Origin: Mytilus galloprovincialis
Lineage: Eukaryota; Mollusca; Bivalvia; Mytilida; Mytilidae
NCBI RefSeq assembly: GCF_965363235.1
Contig: NC_134843.1
Coordinates: 48,355,535 to 48,419,534, forward strand
Length of the DNA: 64,000 nt
Reading direction: 5' to 3'
Position 1 is the stretch's first letter, and each line of letters begins with the position of its first letter. The position numbers and the translations under genes are program-made. This document shows, piece after piece, positions 1 through 11,479 of this stretch. Under the pieces are notes generated by a model that was not told the DNA's origin, searched no databases, and worked only from the letters and a program-made list of their open reading frames with translations.

Positions 1-616
1 ATAAATTTATTTCTAAGAGCTTGCTGTAAATTAATAAATTAAAAATGCTTATGTTTGTCGATTTTCTGAACTCAATATACGGTCATTAATCTAAAAAGTT
101 CATGCTTGTGTCAATTTCTTTATTCCAGTCAAATGTGTTCCACGATTCTGACGCTTTTGGGTTTCCTTCACAGTCCAAATTTCTTGACACAAAGTCATTG
201 TATAAATAAAATAAATCCAAGGTGTTTTACTCGCAAACATTTGTCATTTGTGACATAGTGTACGGCGATTTGCGTTCTTGGACACAGCGAATATTTCACG
301 CCCTTCTCATAATCAATCTTTTAATTTATTCTCGGTAAATGATGTTGTCATCATAGATCAGCAGAATATATCGACTTAATCATCCAGTTAGAATACTCTA
401 AGAAATACGAAAACCGAAATTTAAAACAGTAAGTTTTACACGAAACGAAATATCGACAGTTACCGGTAACGGAAATGAACAAAATCCGGAAATCGTAATT
501 TTTTCAAAAATAAAAAAAATTGGGGCGGGAAGATTTCAGAGGGGCGGGCGGGGATGAAAATCTATCAATTAATTTTAATTGGCCTAATACTCAACATCTA
601 TTTAATGAATAAATAT
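1..616. other. AT-rich intergenic DNA, nothing recognised
   Basis: No long reading frame, splice-flanked exon or repeat family was recognised. A short G-rich patch near 522-555 resembles the G-tracts of the hAT-like MITEs seen elsewhere in the window but has no clear ends. Confidence 0.4.
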
Positions 617-776
617 AGATTCTTACATCGATACGAGTGGATTATCGGATTTATCCAATCGAGATAGTTAAATTATCAATTTTAAAGTCCGAGCCTTGGC
701 GAGGACGTTAAAATTTATAATTTAACTAATGAGATTGGATAAATCCGATAATCCAAGAGTAACTATGTAAGAATCT
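617..776. repeat. 160-bp palindromic (foldback) element
   Basis: The two halves are inverted copies of each other. The outer arms are AGATTCTTACAT and ATGTAAGAATCT, then come GGATTATCGGATTTATCCAA and its complement, with a GC-rich loop around 686-708. The stem runs for most of the length with small internal mismatches. This is the structure of a MITE or foldback. No target duplication is obvious, so the superfamily is open. Confidence 0.75.
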
Positions 777-1526
777 GTTTCTCTAATGATTAAAAAATAC
801 ATTTTCTTTTGTTAACCGAAAATCCCCTTCGAGTGCCTTTCACATTGCACGAAGTTGTCAATTTCATTAAAGAACACCTGTTATAGCATACTTTGATTCA
901 TTCAGTTAGCTAAAAAGGTCACATCCTTAAAATCATCCAATGATCTTTTGAGATTACAGGCAACCACACGTTAATTAATTTTTTAAAAACAATGGGTTGG
1001 GAAAGGGATAAATTTCCATAGAATTAGAGAATTCAAATTTCATCATTGTAAGTGATCTGAAATAGCATAAATATGTAGTGCAAATATTTTAAAAACAAAA
1101 TACATTGTTTTTAAATGCAGAATATTTCAAACAGTTTCATATAAATAAACAAATGACAAAGAGGTGCCTAAAAGAAACAATGATTGATATGATTTGAAAG
1201 AAAGGAGAAAACACACAAACATTATTTTTTACAGTTGACATTGTCCTTTGAATCTGTCAAAAAGCTATCTTTAAAATATTTAAAAGTGGTGTGAGATATC
1301 TTCAACATATCACCAAACAGTGGACATGGTTACATGTATATCTAGTTGTCTTTTAACCTGATAAGAAGCATTTTAAAAAGAGCCCAGTTACATGAACAAA
1401 TTGTGTTAAACCTAGTTGTCATAATTTTGGTCCTGATTCCAAAAGGAAAAACCAATATTGTTATAATTGGATATATCAAAAAAATATGCCTGACAATGCA
1501 TCTGCAAACTCAGAATATTATTTGAA
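777..1526. other. Intergenic DNA, nothing recognised
   Basis: AT-rich with scattered short repeats and no coding signal that I can support. Confidence 0.35.
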
Positions 1527-2397
1527 CTGAGACTACTATAACACAGAGATTGGTCACTACCGATTTATCGTGTAATGTGAGTCTCCACTTTTTCAGCTAC
1601 GTTAATATAACGTAGTTTCGTATTTACAGTAGCAGACGACATATATCACCACCTAATCACCGATACTACTAATTGTCTATATCAGTATCGGATATAATTA
1701 AAAATAAATTATAAAAAATAATAAATTAGAGGGAAAAGGAAAATAATTTATTAATATCTTTGTTATCACTATTCATATTTATATATATTTTTTAATCAGT
1801 TTATAGTTCGTTAATAAATTGTAATTATGCGGCGAAAATGCAAATGTGATTAATCTTATCCATCTTAAAGTTATGTACATTGTTTTGCTACAGGTCCGTT
1901 AATTGTATCTAATATACAAATATTTTACCTGTAAAGACAGGTAGTGTCAATAGCATGGGAGATGAATTTGTTTCACAGCTGGGTGTCTAGAATACACGAC
2001 CGAGTCTTTTCACAGCTGAGTATCCAAGATGAATATTTGCAGTTATCCTTGTGGTTTGATTCGGGAGGGCGTGGAAAGGGTTTTACAAGGTATAAAATGT
2101 AGAGAATATAGAAAAAAATGATTGTCAAATAAAGATTAGAGAAGAGAAAATAATAAGTGTAAAAATTGAAAGAAGAGAAAAATGGCATAGAAATTTTAGG
2201 AAAAAAAAAACCCGACCCGACCCTCATTCAGATTATCATTATTCAACACTAATTTTATTTTTGAAACCATTTTTTTTTTTTCAGTTTCAAAATTCTTTAT
2301 TTCTCAAACACCATAAAGTTACAATGGTACAACGACGTTCATCAGCTTCCCCTCTCTTAATTTTTTTTTCTTAATTGATGTGTTATAGTAGTCTCAG
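1527..2397. mobile_element. TIR DNA element, 871 bp, 7-bp target duplication
   Basis: The element begins CTGAGACTACTATAACACA and ends with its exact reverse complement, a perfect 19-bp terminal inverted repeat. The flanks carry the direct repeat ATTTGAA (1520-1526 and 2398-2404), as expected of a target-site duplication. The interior is AT-rich, contains a small palindrome (GCTACGTTAATATAACGTAG, near 1597) and encodes no recognisable transposase; an 84-codon frame on the minus strand looks spurious. It is therefore a non-autonomous DNA transposon. Seven-base duplications are unusual for the common superfamilies (hAT and MULE 8-9, mariner TA), so it is left unclassified. Confidence 0.75.
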
Positions 2398-3070
2398 ATT
2401 TGAATGAAGAGTGTATTTTACTTTTAAAACAGTAAATAATGTTTTTGTTTTTTGCCATACTTGCTTGCTTCCCACTGTTCTTTTTGTGTACACTGTTTAT
2501 CACAAAAATTGAACCATTCCTACGTGGAACGAGAATTTATACCGTTTTTAAAATTCATAACATGTAGAGCATGTCAGACTTGTCAAGTTCTGATGTCCGA
2601 GGTAAAAGGGGATGATGCAATAAACGGAAAGTGTCTGACGACAATCTTTGAAATAACTGTTTGTGTGTGATGCGAGATTAATACGTTTAAGTGTTAAGAC
2701 GAACTGTCTTACCGTTTACCAACTATATTCTACCGGTACATTCAACAGAAACGTGGTTGACGTCCACCGGTGATTTCAGCTTTTCTCCGGATAAAATATT
2801 CCACCGCCGTTCTTGCAGAAAAACTTTTCGTGTGTCAATATAGTTTTAAAAGATATATGAGTTCACATAATGACTATGTGTCTATGTTATATCATATAAA
2901 TATGTATAAATGTCATCTAGCCTAATTTAGGTTAGAAAAGTATTATAGATTTGAGATATTTCTTATTCAAGGTTGCTAAAAAAGGTACTGTTTGGTCCGG
3001 TTGTTTCGGTCGTATCTGTTCTGTAAATGTACATTGTCATTGATATAGCATTATTATAGAAAAAAAAAAT
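2398..3070. other. Intergenic DNA, nothing recognised
   Basis: A 72-codon frame at 2452-2670 has several cysteines but matches no domain I recognise and lacks splice or promoter context, so I do not call it a gene. Confidence 0.35.
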
Positions 3071-3073
3071 AAA

Positions 3074-4014
3074 GTGATCCACATTAACTTTGTATCGTCT
3101 GCGATTCCTATCGTCAAGGCAAATTTTACGAAATATGTAAACTTAGTAATATGTGTAAATCTAAAAGTGGCGTATCAGAACTTCATGTAATAGGATAATG
3201 TTATCTAGCATTAAATTCTGGGATCATTTAATCACTTCAGAAGGAAGTTTAGTTCACCAAATATATAATGCTACAAAAAAAAGCAACCCATGGGTTAAAA
3301 GGTTAAATATTATTATTCAAAACTTAGGTTTATCTTATTTGTCAAATGATAACCTTACTATTAAACCCCTGTTTGGTTTCATAAAACAAAGACTAACTGA
3401 TCAGGGTTTTCAGGAACAACATGCATATATTTCAGAATCTCCTAAATTAATTTTTTTCCAGAGTGTCTACAAAATTAATGAACGGGCAGGTTATGTTGAT
3501 GCTTTAAAAAATAGATCAGATCGATCATCATTATGTAAATTAAGAGTTAGTGCTCATAACCTTGCCATTGAAAGAGGAAGATATTTAAAAATGCCCAGAG
3601 ATCAAAGAATTTGTGAAATCTGTAAAAGTGGCGAAATTGAAAATGAACAGCACATGTTGCTACACTGTAGCGGTTACTCCAGTATTAGAAAGTCTTTTGT
3701 ATTAAAAATGTTTAATATTACAGGAAAAAGTGTAACCACATTGTGTGATAAAAATATAATAAATCTTATACTTAATAATACATCTTATAAGGCACTAAAA
3801 TTATCTTCCTCTTTCGTAACAAATTGTTTTAATGCAAGAAGTAATCTATTGTAATAGATTTTCATTATACCATTAATCGTTTATTTACATATATATATAT
3901 AATTGTTTGTATTTTACTACCATGTATAGCAAATTGTTTATCCATTCGGTCATTACCATTTATTGTAAATGCGTTTGTGCCAATAAAATATTGTCTATTG
4001 TCTATTGTCTATTG
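3074..4014 (+). mobile_element. 5'-truncated LINE, C-terminal part of ORF2 plus 3' end
   Basis: An open frame at 3198-3854 (218 codons) encodes the C-terminal tail of a non-LTR retrotransposon ORF2. It contains a CRLR-like stretch followed by a zinc-knuckle pattern (ICEICKSGEIENEQHMLLHC) typical of the region after the reverse transcriptase. The same protein family can be followed upstream to about 3074 in a shifted frame. The 3' UTR ends in a microsatellite tail of ATTGTCT repeats (about 3990-4014), as several LINE clades have. The catalytic RT domain is absent, so this is a dead 5'-truncated copy. Its tail abuts the next LINE directly. Confidence 0.75.
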
Positions 4015-5801
4015 TAAAAAGAGATGGTAAAAACTTTATTGCAAGTACAGATACAGAAAAGGCTGAGGTACTGGCTGAATTTTTCACTAGTGTTTTTACT
4101 GTAGAGAATGATAATGATGATACATTTATTGAAAATATACCATATATTGAAGAATCTAGCAATGATAACTTTAAAACCAAAGAAATCAACAAACTTCTTA
4201 AACATTTAAATACTTCAAAATCACCTGGACCAGATCAGGTACATCCAAAAGTATTATTTGAACTGGCTGATATAATAGATACCCCACTAACCATGATTTT
4301 CAATAGCTCATTCAAAACCGGTACGGTACCTAAAGATTGGAAAATTGGCCAAATTACAGCTCTCTTTAAGAAAGGTGACAAAAAACTAGCTTCAAATTAC
4401 AGACCCGTAAGCCTGACTAGCATTATATGCAAGCTGATGGAGAAACTTATAAGAAAGAAAATAGTAGACCATATGAACCGTTATAACCTTTTCAGTGATA
4501 GACAATTTGGTTTTATTGGAGGAAGATCAACCTCATTACAACTATTAAAAGTCTTAGATCACTGGACCAGTATTTTAGATAGTGGTGGGTCAATAGATGC
4601 AGTTTATACCGATTTTATGAAGGCGTTTGACAAAGTCCCGCATAGACCACTTATCAACAAACTTAGATCATATGGCATGAGTTTACAAACATGTAATTGG
4701 ATCAAGAACTTTCTGAGTGACCGCCAACAAAGAGTACAAATTAATGGAAATTTTTCAAAATGGCATGATGTTACTAGTGGTATTCCGCAAGGATCAGTTT
4801 TGGGCCCAATTCTGTTTGTTATCTTTATTAACGATTTGCCGTCATGTGCAGAGTCTGATGTATACATGTTTGCCGATGACACTAAACTTTATAGAGCGAT
4901 AAACAACGAAATTGACAACACCATAATGCAAAACGACATAAATAGTATGTTTAAGTGGAGCGAAAAATGGCTATTACGTTTTCATCCGGACAAATGTAAA
5001 GTACTTCCAATTTCTACTAAATCCAATTATGGGCAAGATAGCACTTATAAAATGTCGACATACGATGGATCCGAAATAACACTAGAAACAGTTCAATCAG
5101 AGAAAGATGTTGGAGTAACTATAGATTCAAAGCTAAAATTTGATAAACATATACAGACACAAGTCAACAAAGCAAACCAACTAGTTGGGATTATTAGAAG
5201 AACTTTTAAATATTTAGATTATAAAAGCTTCTGCCTACTATTTAAGGCATTAGCCCGTCCTCATCTTGAATATGCTAGTAGTGTATGGAACCCCCACAAA
5301 AAGAAAGATATAAGAGCAACAAAAATGTTACCCAACCTTAAAGATTTGTCATACGAAGAGCGCTTAAAAATTCTGAAAATTCCAACTTTAAAATTTAGAA
5401 GGCTAAGAGGCGACATGATAGAAACATACAAGATAACTACAGGAGTATATGACTCAAAAGTGACAGAAGGTCTATTTACTCGTAATACCAGCTCGACAAC
5501 AAGAGGCAACTCTATGAAATTGGTAAAATATAGAAGCAGACTAGACATTAGAAAATACTACTTTACTAACAGAGTAGTGGAAGTATGGAACAGCCTACCA
5601 GACATCGTAGTGACCGCAAAGAATGTTAAGATTTTTGGAAATCGCCTAGACAAGCATTGGAAAGAACACCCAATGATTTATAACTTTGACACTGAATACA
5701 CCTATAACACCGGAAGTAGCACAAGTGTAGTTAGTGACGATGAACCAGAGCCAAATATAGAGGAGCAAACTGATCTCCTGCGTTTGGAAACACTTAGGTA
5801 G
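4005..5801 (+). CDS. LINE reverse transcriptase (CR1/Jockey-like ORF2, C-terminal two thirds)
   Basis: A 598-codon frame encodes a non-LTR reverse transcriptase: a SPGPDQVHPKVL stretch near residues 74-86, SNYRPVSLTS (RT motif 2), AVYTDFMKAFDKVPH (first catalytic Asp), SGIPQGSVLGP (motif 4) and the catalytic FADD box at residues 289-292, followed by thumb and a long C-terminal region (EERLKILKIPTL). The N-terminal apurinic endonuclease expected of such LINEs is missing, so the copy is 5'-truncated or was cut by the LINE fragment upstream; the nominal start lies inside that neighbour's tail and is not a true start. Around 5308 the sequence runs from KKKDI straight to RATKML, where family members I remember have about nine more residues, which suggests an in-frame 27-nt deletion. 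The RT frame is otherwise open, so the copy is fairly young. Confidence 0.85.
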   Translation: MSIVKRDGKNFIASTDTEKAEVLAEFFTSVFTVENDNDDTFIENIPYIEESSNDNFKTKEINKLLKHLNTSKSPGPDQVHPKVLFELADIIDTPLTMIFNSSFKTGTVPKDWKIGQITALFKKGDKKLASNYRPVSLTSIICKLMEKLIRKKIVDHMNRYNLFSDRQFGFIGGRSTSLQLLKVLDHWTSILDSGGSIDAVYTDFMKAFDKVPHRPLINKLRSYGMSLQTCNWIKNFLSDRQQRVQINGNFSKWHDVTSGIPQGSVLGPILFVIFINDLPSCAESDVYMFADDTKLYRAINNEIDNTIMQNDINSMFKWSEKWLLRFHPDKCKVLPISTKSNYGQDSTYKMSTYDGSEITLETVQSEKDVGVTIDSKLKFDKHIQTQVNKANQLVGIIRRTFKYLDYKSFCLLFKALARPHLEYASSVWNPHKKKDIRATKMLPNLKDLSYEERLKILKIPTLKFRRLRGDMIETYKITTGVYDSKVTEGLFTRNTSSTTRGNSMKLVKYRSRLDIRKYYFTNRVVEVWNSLPDIVVTAKNVKIFGNRLDKHWKEHPMIYNFDTEYTYNTGSSTSVVSDDEPEPNIEEQTDLLRLETLR

Positions 5802-5833
5802 ACTTAGGTAGGTAGGTAGTGTAAAAAAAAAGG
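4015..5833 (+). mobile_element. LINE element body with TAGG-repeat 3' end
   Basis: This covers the RT frame and its very short 3' end. Right after the stop codon come GTAGGTAGGTAG repeats and an A-run (5802-5833), a microsatellite tail as in CR1- and RTE-type LINEs. Whether the upstream LINE tail inserted into this element or the two simply abut cannot be decided here. Confidence 0.7.
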
Positions 5834-5968
5834 GGGGGTTCCAGCTTCAGATGTTACTGATTAATTCAGTCCAGCCCTGACCAGGGACCAGGGCCCTGAC
5901 TATATTAATTCAGTTTTATTGAAAAGCTTCTGTCCAAGTTTTATAATGCAATGACGATTTGACAATTT

Positions 5969-6133
5969 CAGTGGCGGATCCAGAAATTTTCATAAGTGGG
6001 GGCCCACCTGACTGACGTAAGAGGGGGCCCGCTCCAGTCACGCTTCAGTGATTCCCAATATAAGCAACCCGGCAATTTTTTTCCCAAAAAAGGAGGCCCG
6101 CCCCCCCCCCCTCCCCCCCTAAATCCGCCTCTG
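5969..6133. mobile_element. hAT-like MITE (CAGTGGCGGATCCAG family), copy 1
   Basis: It starts CAGTGGCGGATCCAG and ends AAATCCGCCTCTG, the inverted form of the same terminus, with G- and C-rich tracts inside (about 165 bp). The family recurs at 6957, 8834, 19366, 23777 and 31470. Target duplications are not clear for this copy. Confidence 0.7.
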
Positions 6134-6931
6134 AATCAGTTTATTGATGTAAAAACTCATAATACTCACAGACTGTACACAGGAAACATCACAGTAGATC
6201 TAAATGAAAAATTATTTTTTAATCATGCATATATTACACGGAGCATAAAACTGAAAATAAGGATGAAGAATGCGGGAAAAGTCCATGGCCTCAGTGTGGC
6301 CCCTGTCTCGCATATCGTCTGCTTATACGATGTTATAAGACTCTTATAAGATAAGAAAATATAACTTTATTAGCACTAACGCATTGACAATAAATGGTTA
6401 TGGGTATTACATCTATGGTTATGGCAACAAATTAAAGACAAACTACCGTAACATATATACAATGAAGGACAGTGGCAGTGGATAATTATATGAGATATAT
6501 ATAAAAATAAAAGAGAAGCATATAGATCTACATTATTACAGAAATCAAGTACCTCTTAATAATGAGTTTCTCACCAACAAGCATATATTCAAATAAGTTG
6601 TCTTATAACTCTACCAGTATGAGGCCAAAGTCTCCTAGTACTCTTTAGTAAGAAATCTCAAAATATGCATACTTATAATTAAATCTCCCTAGGTTCCACA
6701 ACAAAAATGCAAGTTTGGTCAAAAACCTTCAAAAACCGTTCTTTTATCAAGGATTTATATATAGACATGAGTCTTGACACTGAAAAAAAAGCGGCTTCAG
6801 TTATTTCCGAAAAAAGGGAACTCACATTCTCCTTTCCTGCTTTAAGATTATTAAATTGTGTAATCTTTACCAATTCTATTCTAAGGTCGAACACATTCAC
6901 CCTGTCCGTCCGTTCATCCGCTGTTCGTCAA
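6134..6931. other. Intergenic DNA, nothing recognised
   Basis: Short frames here have no recognisable domain, and no repeat termini were found. Confidence 0.35.
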
Positions 6932-7156
6932 ACCATGGAAGTATTATATTGCAGATCAGGGGCGGATGCAGGAATTTTCGAAAGGGGGGGTGCTAACCCA
7001 GGGCAAAGGGGGGGTGCAGGGGGTGCAAAACATATGTCCCGATACAAATGCATTGATCGGCAAAAATAAAGGGTGGGTGCGCACCCCCGGAACCCCCCCC
7101 CCCCCCTGGATCCGCCACTGTTGCAGATCATGATTGCAATATAATACTTCCATGGT
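6932..7156. repeat. Hairpin element split by a MITE
   Basis: The 22-nt arms 6932-6953 and 7135-7156 are perfect reverse complements (left arm begins ACCATGGAAGTATT). The 164-bp MITE at 6957-7120 and its target duplication occupy the loop. Without the MITE the original was a roughly 53-bp hairpin with a loop of under 10 nt. Confidence 0.8.
6957..7120. mobile_element. hAT-like MITE, copy 2, with perfect 8-bp target duplication
   Basis: The termini are CAGGGGCGGATGCAG and CTGGATCCGCCACTG, and the flanks are TTGCAGAT at 6949-6956 and again at 7121-7128. Eight-base duplications with CAG..CTG ends fit the hAT superfamily. The 164-bp interior has long G and C tracts and no coding capacity. This copy fixes the family's boundaries. 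Confidence 0.85.
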
Positions 7157-7315
7157 CAAACAAATATTCCGTCACACTTTTTTTTTACATGCTAGTATAT
7201 GTCTATAGCATTAGGTTTCATTAGCGTTTGCGTCTCGGGGGGTGGTAGGGATGAGCCGCTGGAATAGGTCACTATTTCATGCTCCATGATATATGATATA
7301 TATATAAGAATTTTA

Positions 7316-7970
7316 AAAATCTTGACCCTAACCAAAAACTGATATGGTTAATGAATAATGAAGATGAGAATTTATTATCAGAATTATGCATGTTCATTAA
7401 GAAATTTGAAAAGTTTTAATGGGATTTATCTCCCTCTACTACTTGTAATTTGAACTTTATATTTTCTCTATAGTGAATTCTAGAGCACCGTCCCTTGATG
7501 AATATTGCCCAGTAGCAATGTCAACCCTTGCTGCTGTGCATTAATCATGAGGAGAATCACTATTGGAGTAATCTCATGTATCTGTAGCTAGTTCTGAAGG
7601 ACCTCCCCTTGATGACCTTTGCATTGTTGTGATGTAAAAGTTCCTCACTGCTGTGCATTGGTCATGAGGAGAACTACTGCAGAATGAGATACTATATTCC
7701 TGGTTCTATTTTTACTTTTCTTTTTTTTTCCGTATTAATAAACTTTATATCATATTCTTTTAATATTAAATCGATCTCATTGCACTCAATGCCTCTTACC
7801 TTAATTATATCCTACATTGCTCATATTATCAATTTATTATTTGTGTATTACTTATTGTGTATTTCACTAATGTTTATATAATTATTTTATTATGATGTTT
7901 TTTGTATCTTGCCCGACAAGGGCCCATGATTGGTTTAATAAAAAAAAAAAAAAATTGTCTAATGTCTATA
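7316..7970 (+). mobile_element. LINE 3' remnant
   Basis: About 33 codons from 7316 (LDPNQKLIWLMNNEDENLL, then a stop) match the extreme C-terminus of the same LINE type as the fragment at 3074-4014. A 3' UTR follows with two diverged tandem units of roughly 125 bp (CCCTTGATGA... and GTGCATT..CATGAGGAGAA motifs), then an A-run and a short ATTGTCTA tail. This is a heavily 5'-truncated dead copy. Confidence 0.6.
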
Positions 7971-8436
7971 TGAAAAGGGCGAGAAAATCAGATTAAATAT
8001 ATCAATATATCATAAGTCAGTATTCAATTTCGATGCGGTTACAACACAGTCGAAAATGCATCAGCTATTTGTCAAACCAATTAATCTCTATTTATTCCAA
8101 TGTCGTATTTCAACTGATGCTAGTTATAGATGCTATAAATCGACCATTTTGACATGTGCACCTAATTAACCTTCAAAAGTTTGTATACATGAAACATGAT
8201 AACAATTAGTAAAAGAAATTCCATAGTGTCAACTTCCTTCAAGAGGGAATGAGGGAATGGCGAATGTAACTTTTTTTTATCAGTTTTCCATTATATAATA
8301 TAAAACCCAGTGAAAGTGTAACTCTCTGGGGTGTTATTATATTTGTCTGACCAAACATATCGTTTTATTGTCTCTTCATAATGAGGGTGGTAAAAGGAGG
8401 GGGGTGCTTGCACTAAAAAAACGTAAAATAAGACAT
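7971..8436. other. Intergenic DNA, nothing recognised
   Basis: No feature can be supported. Confidence 0.3.
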
Positions 8437-8833
8437 AATTTCACGTTAAACGTGAAATAATTTCTGTAATGAACGTTGCACAAAAAGCAAATACTTTTAT
8501 TTGAACCTTTTGTGACTGAGTCACTGTCTTCTTGTATATATTAACCTTTGTTTTACTTGATATTCCCGATTTAGTATACACATTCATGATATAATTGGTT
8601 TACAGCTTTTTAAAAAGTATTTCTTGACGATCTCTGCCAAGTGTTTGAATTTTATTTGAAAAATGCCGAACACGCAAAATAAGACTTTGAAAATCACGAT
8701 GCACGTAAAATTAAATAAGCAGAACACGTTGAACGAGGCCCCCGTCTTGCACGACTGAACGTCAAATAAAAAATTAACTTTAAACACGTTGAACGTGAAA
8801 TAAAAAACGGCGATCACGTTGCACGAAAATAAC
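8437..8833. repeat. Irregular array of ACGTTGAACG / ACGTTGCACG phrases
   Basis: Short phrases such as CACGTTGAACGTGAAATAAA, AACGTTGCAC, CACGATGCACGT and CACGTTGCACG recur at uneven spacing, separated by A-rich DNA with words like AAATAA. It is neither a simple tandem repeat nor a TIR element. It ends directly at a MITE (8834). Confidence 0.55.
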
Positions 8834-8993
8834 CAGTGGCGGATCCAGCCATTTTAAAATAGGGGGGGGGGGGGGTTCCCAACCCAGAGTAAAGGGGGGA
8901 TTCCAACTATATGCTCCCATTCAAATGCATTGATCGGCCAAAAAAAGGGGGGTTCCAACCCCCGGACCCCCCCCCCCCCCCTTTGGATCACTG
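8834..8993. mobile_element. hAT-like MITE, copy 3
   Basis: It starts CAGTGGCGGATCCAG and ends TTTGGATCACTG; G and C tracts flank a central GCATTGATCGGCC core shared with the copies at 6957, 19366 and 23777. ATAAC borders both sides, probably the remains of an 8-bp duplication. Confidence 0.7.
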
Positions 8994-11479
8994 ATAACCC
9001 TTTACCACGTACCTCCATAATGAAAATATGAAATGGGAAAATAGGGGAAACTGCTTATTATGAAGATGTAACAAACTTATTGGAAAACGCAAGGTGTGAT
9101 TATTCAACATAAACCTGATGATGAGCGGGACCAAAACAATCCCTTTACTAATGTACCGGAAGATGAAAAATAACCAAATATATCTATAGATCTGGGTTTT
9201 TTTTTTTTTTTTTTTTTTTGTAAATTGATATATGAAAAGGTATATATTTTTGAAAAACAAAATATATTGATGTGCCGATAATACGTAATTAAACTGCATG
9301 AATTACATGCAAGCATTTCTTTATGAAGAGGATGTGGATAATTTAAAATATCCATGTCTGATCTTATAGTTATCAAATATATAGGTACTGTCATGTATAT
9401 CAAAATACACAATGTAGTAAATAACGTAGCCTGACACCGTTAGCAGCTTCTATTCATTTTATCATTTATTACTGGCTTGTTAGGCCAGTCCAAAGATTTA
9501 TTTTTTAAGGTGAGCGATACAGACTCTAAGGTCAAATATGCGCATCACTTGGCATCCGTCGTCAACATTTAGCTGAGTTCGGATGATACGCATTTGTCTG
9601 AATTTAGTTATTAAAATAGGTGTATAGTAAAAATACGTTCTGTAAATATCGAATTGATAAGCGTATCTTAGATCAATTAGTTTAGCTTTCATGCTTATTT
9701 ACGTCTTTATCTTATTTTGAGAATGTAAAATATGAAGTTGTCAGCAGTTTATTGAAAATTTAGTGTAAAATTACATGGTAAAAAATCAAGGGACATAACT
9801 CGATTTTCAAAAAGGTGGAGGGGGATACGGACTTTAAAAGATATCTTTTTAAAAAAAAAGTCACTGTTTCAAGTAATTTTTCTTTCGTAATGGGTGTGTA
9901 ATTATAAAAGATTTGTGTATGCCAGAAGACTTGGTGCCACGGCATCGATTGTTTCACCTGAAGTATCGAGTTGTCCACTCTCAGTGTCCACTCTCTTCAC
10001 TGACAGTCTACTCTCATCAGTTACATATTTAAAACTACTATATACCATGATTCTTACGAGTTAACATATTTAAACAAACGAATCCGAAGGAGTATTACCG
10101 ACACATGGTATATAAAATTTGTAATATAAATAAAATGATTGACAGCTTGAAGACCTTGAACTTATATTTGGAAATTGATCTCGTTACAGCTTCATCAAAT
10201 GAAATAGAAGCTAGCGCTAGTAACTTTTGCGCCTCGTATATAATTTTCTGCATATTTCATGTAATAGAGCCCCATAATTTGCAGAAAGTAAAGAAAATGT
10301 CTAATTTTCCCAATTTTTCAGTTTTACAGCGAGAAGGATTTTAAAAATTATTCTAATGACGGTAAGAATTGTTGTTTTTTGTTTTTTTGGTTTCCAAGAT
10401 ATTTTACAATTTAATCACATCTTTCTGGTTGTTCATCTCATTGAAAAATACATATTTATGCATTTAAACTAAAGTTTTCGTACAGACTGCTTTTCTTCCG
10501 TTATTTTATTAATTCGATTATTTAATCATTTATTAGACTCAATTTTATGATAAAACAATAAACAGTGGCGGATACAGGGAGCGTAGAGGTAGTGTACCTA
10601 TTTGATCGCAAAAAGAATCGTGTTTTTCACAATTTTTTGTAGCCGTTATTTATCCCTTTTTTATAGTTAGTAACCCCTCACACCTTGTTTGAATCGATAT
10701 TTAATTAAATTTTTTCAAAGGAAATGGTACTACATTGTAGTATTACATTTTATTTATTTCAGAACTGAAAGAAGAAACTTTTAGTATTTTTTCCAAATTA
10801 GGGGAACTCGTAACAATCCTAAATAGTTTGAAAAAGGTTTCTGAAGATGTGGTACACATGATTTATTGCTTTTTGTTATAAAATGAAAACAAATGAAGAT
10901 CTTAACCTTTTTCGTTTTTCAGTTTTTTTTTTAAATATTTCTGAGACGGATACCTTTCAAAAAATAGGGTGGGGCATCAGCCATGGAATAACACGAAAAT
11001 GAAGTATGTTGTACCATAGCTAAGCTCTGCTTTCTTTCCTTTGGATTCTAGTTGAGTTGCATATTTAATTAGAAAAGTATGGTACAACATCAATTTGCAT
11101 CTAATATACCATGGTTTTCCATCAACACACTTTTCAAGCAAATTATTTCATTAAAACATGAAAGGAAAAAATCCAATTTATGTTACAATCATTAATGTAC
11201 CAATAATATAATGCAGTATCTAGGTATAAATAGAAATGCTGCAGCATTTCAATGGTACGTATATATACGGATTCATTTCTAGAATCAATCACTGCACGTG
11301 CGGCCAACATTGAGGATCATTTTGGGGGACATTATAGATTGCTGTTCGATGTGAGCCAAGGCTCCGTGTTGATTTCTGTAGGCCTACTTTGACTTATAAT
11401 GGTTACAAATTGTGAATTTGATTGAGAGTTATCTCACTGGAACTCATATCACATCATCTTCTTATATCTATATATATAT
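8994..11479. other. Intergenic DNA with minor repeat scraps
   Basis: No gene was recognised. A MITE-like start (CAGTGGCGGATACAGGG) occurs at 10563 without a matching right end. A small inverted pair (TGTTGTACCATA / TATGGTACAACA) lies at about 11007 and 11078. The long T-run near 9198 is low complexity. Confidence 0.4.

Noticed and set aside
4604-5548. Frames opposite or overlapping the LINE RT
   Set aside because: Antisense or shifted shadows of the RT reading frame.
10105-10344. 79-codon frame
   Set aside because: No domain, low complexity, no splice or promoter context.
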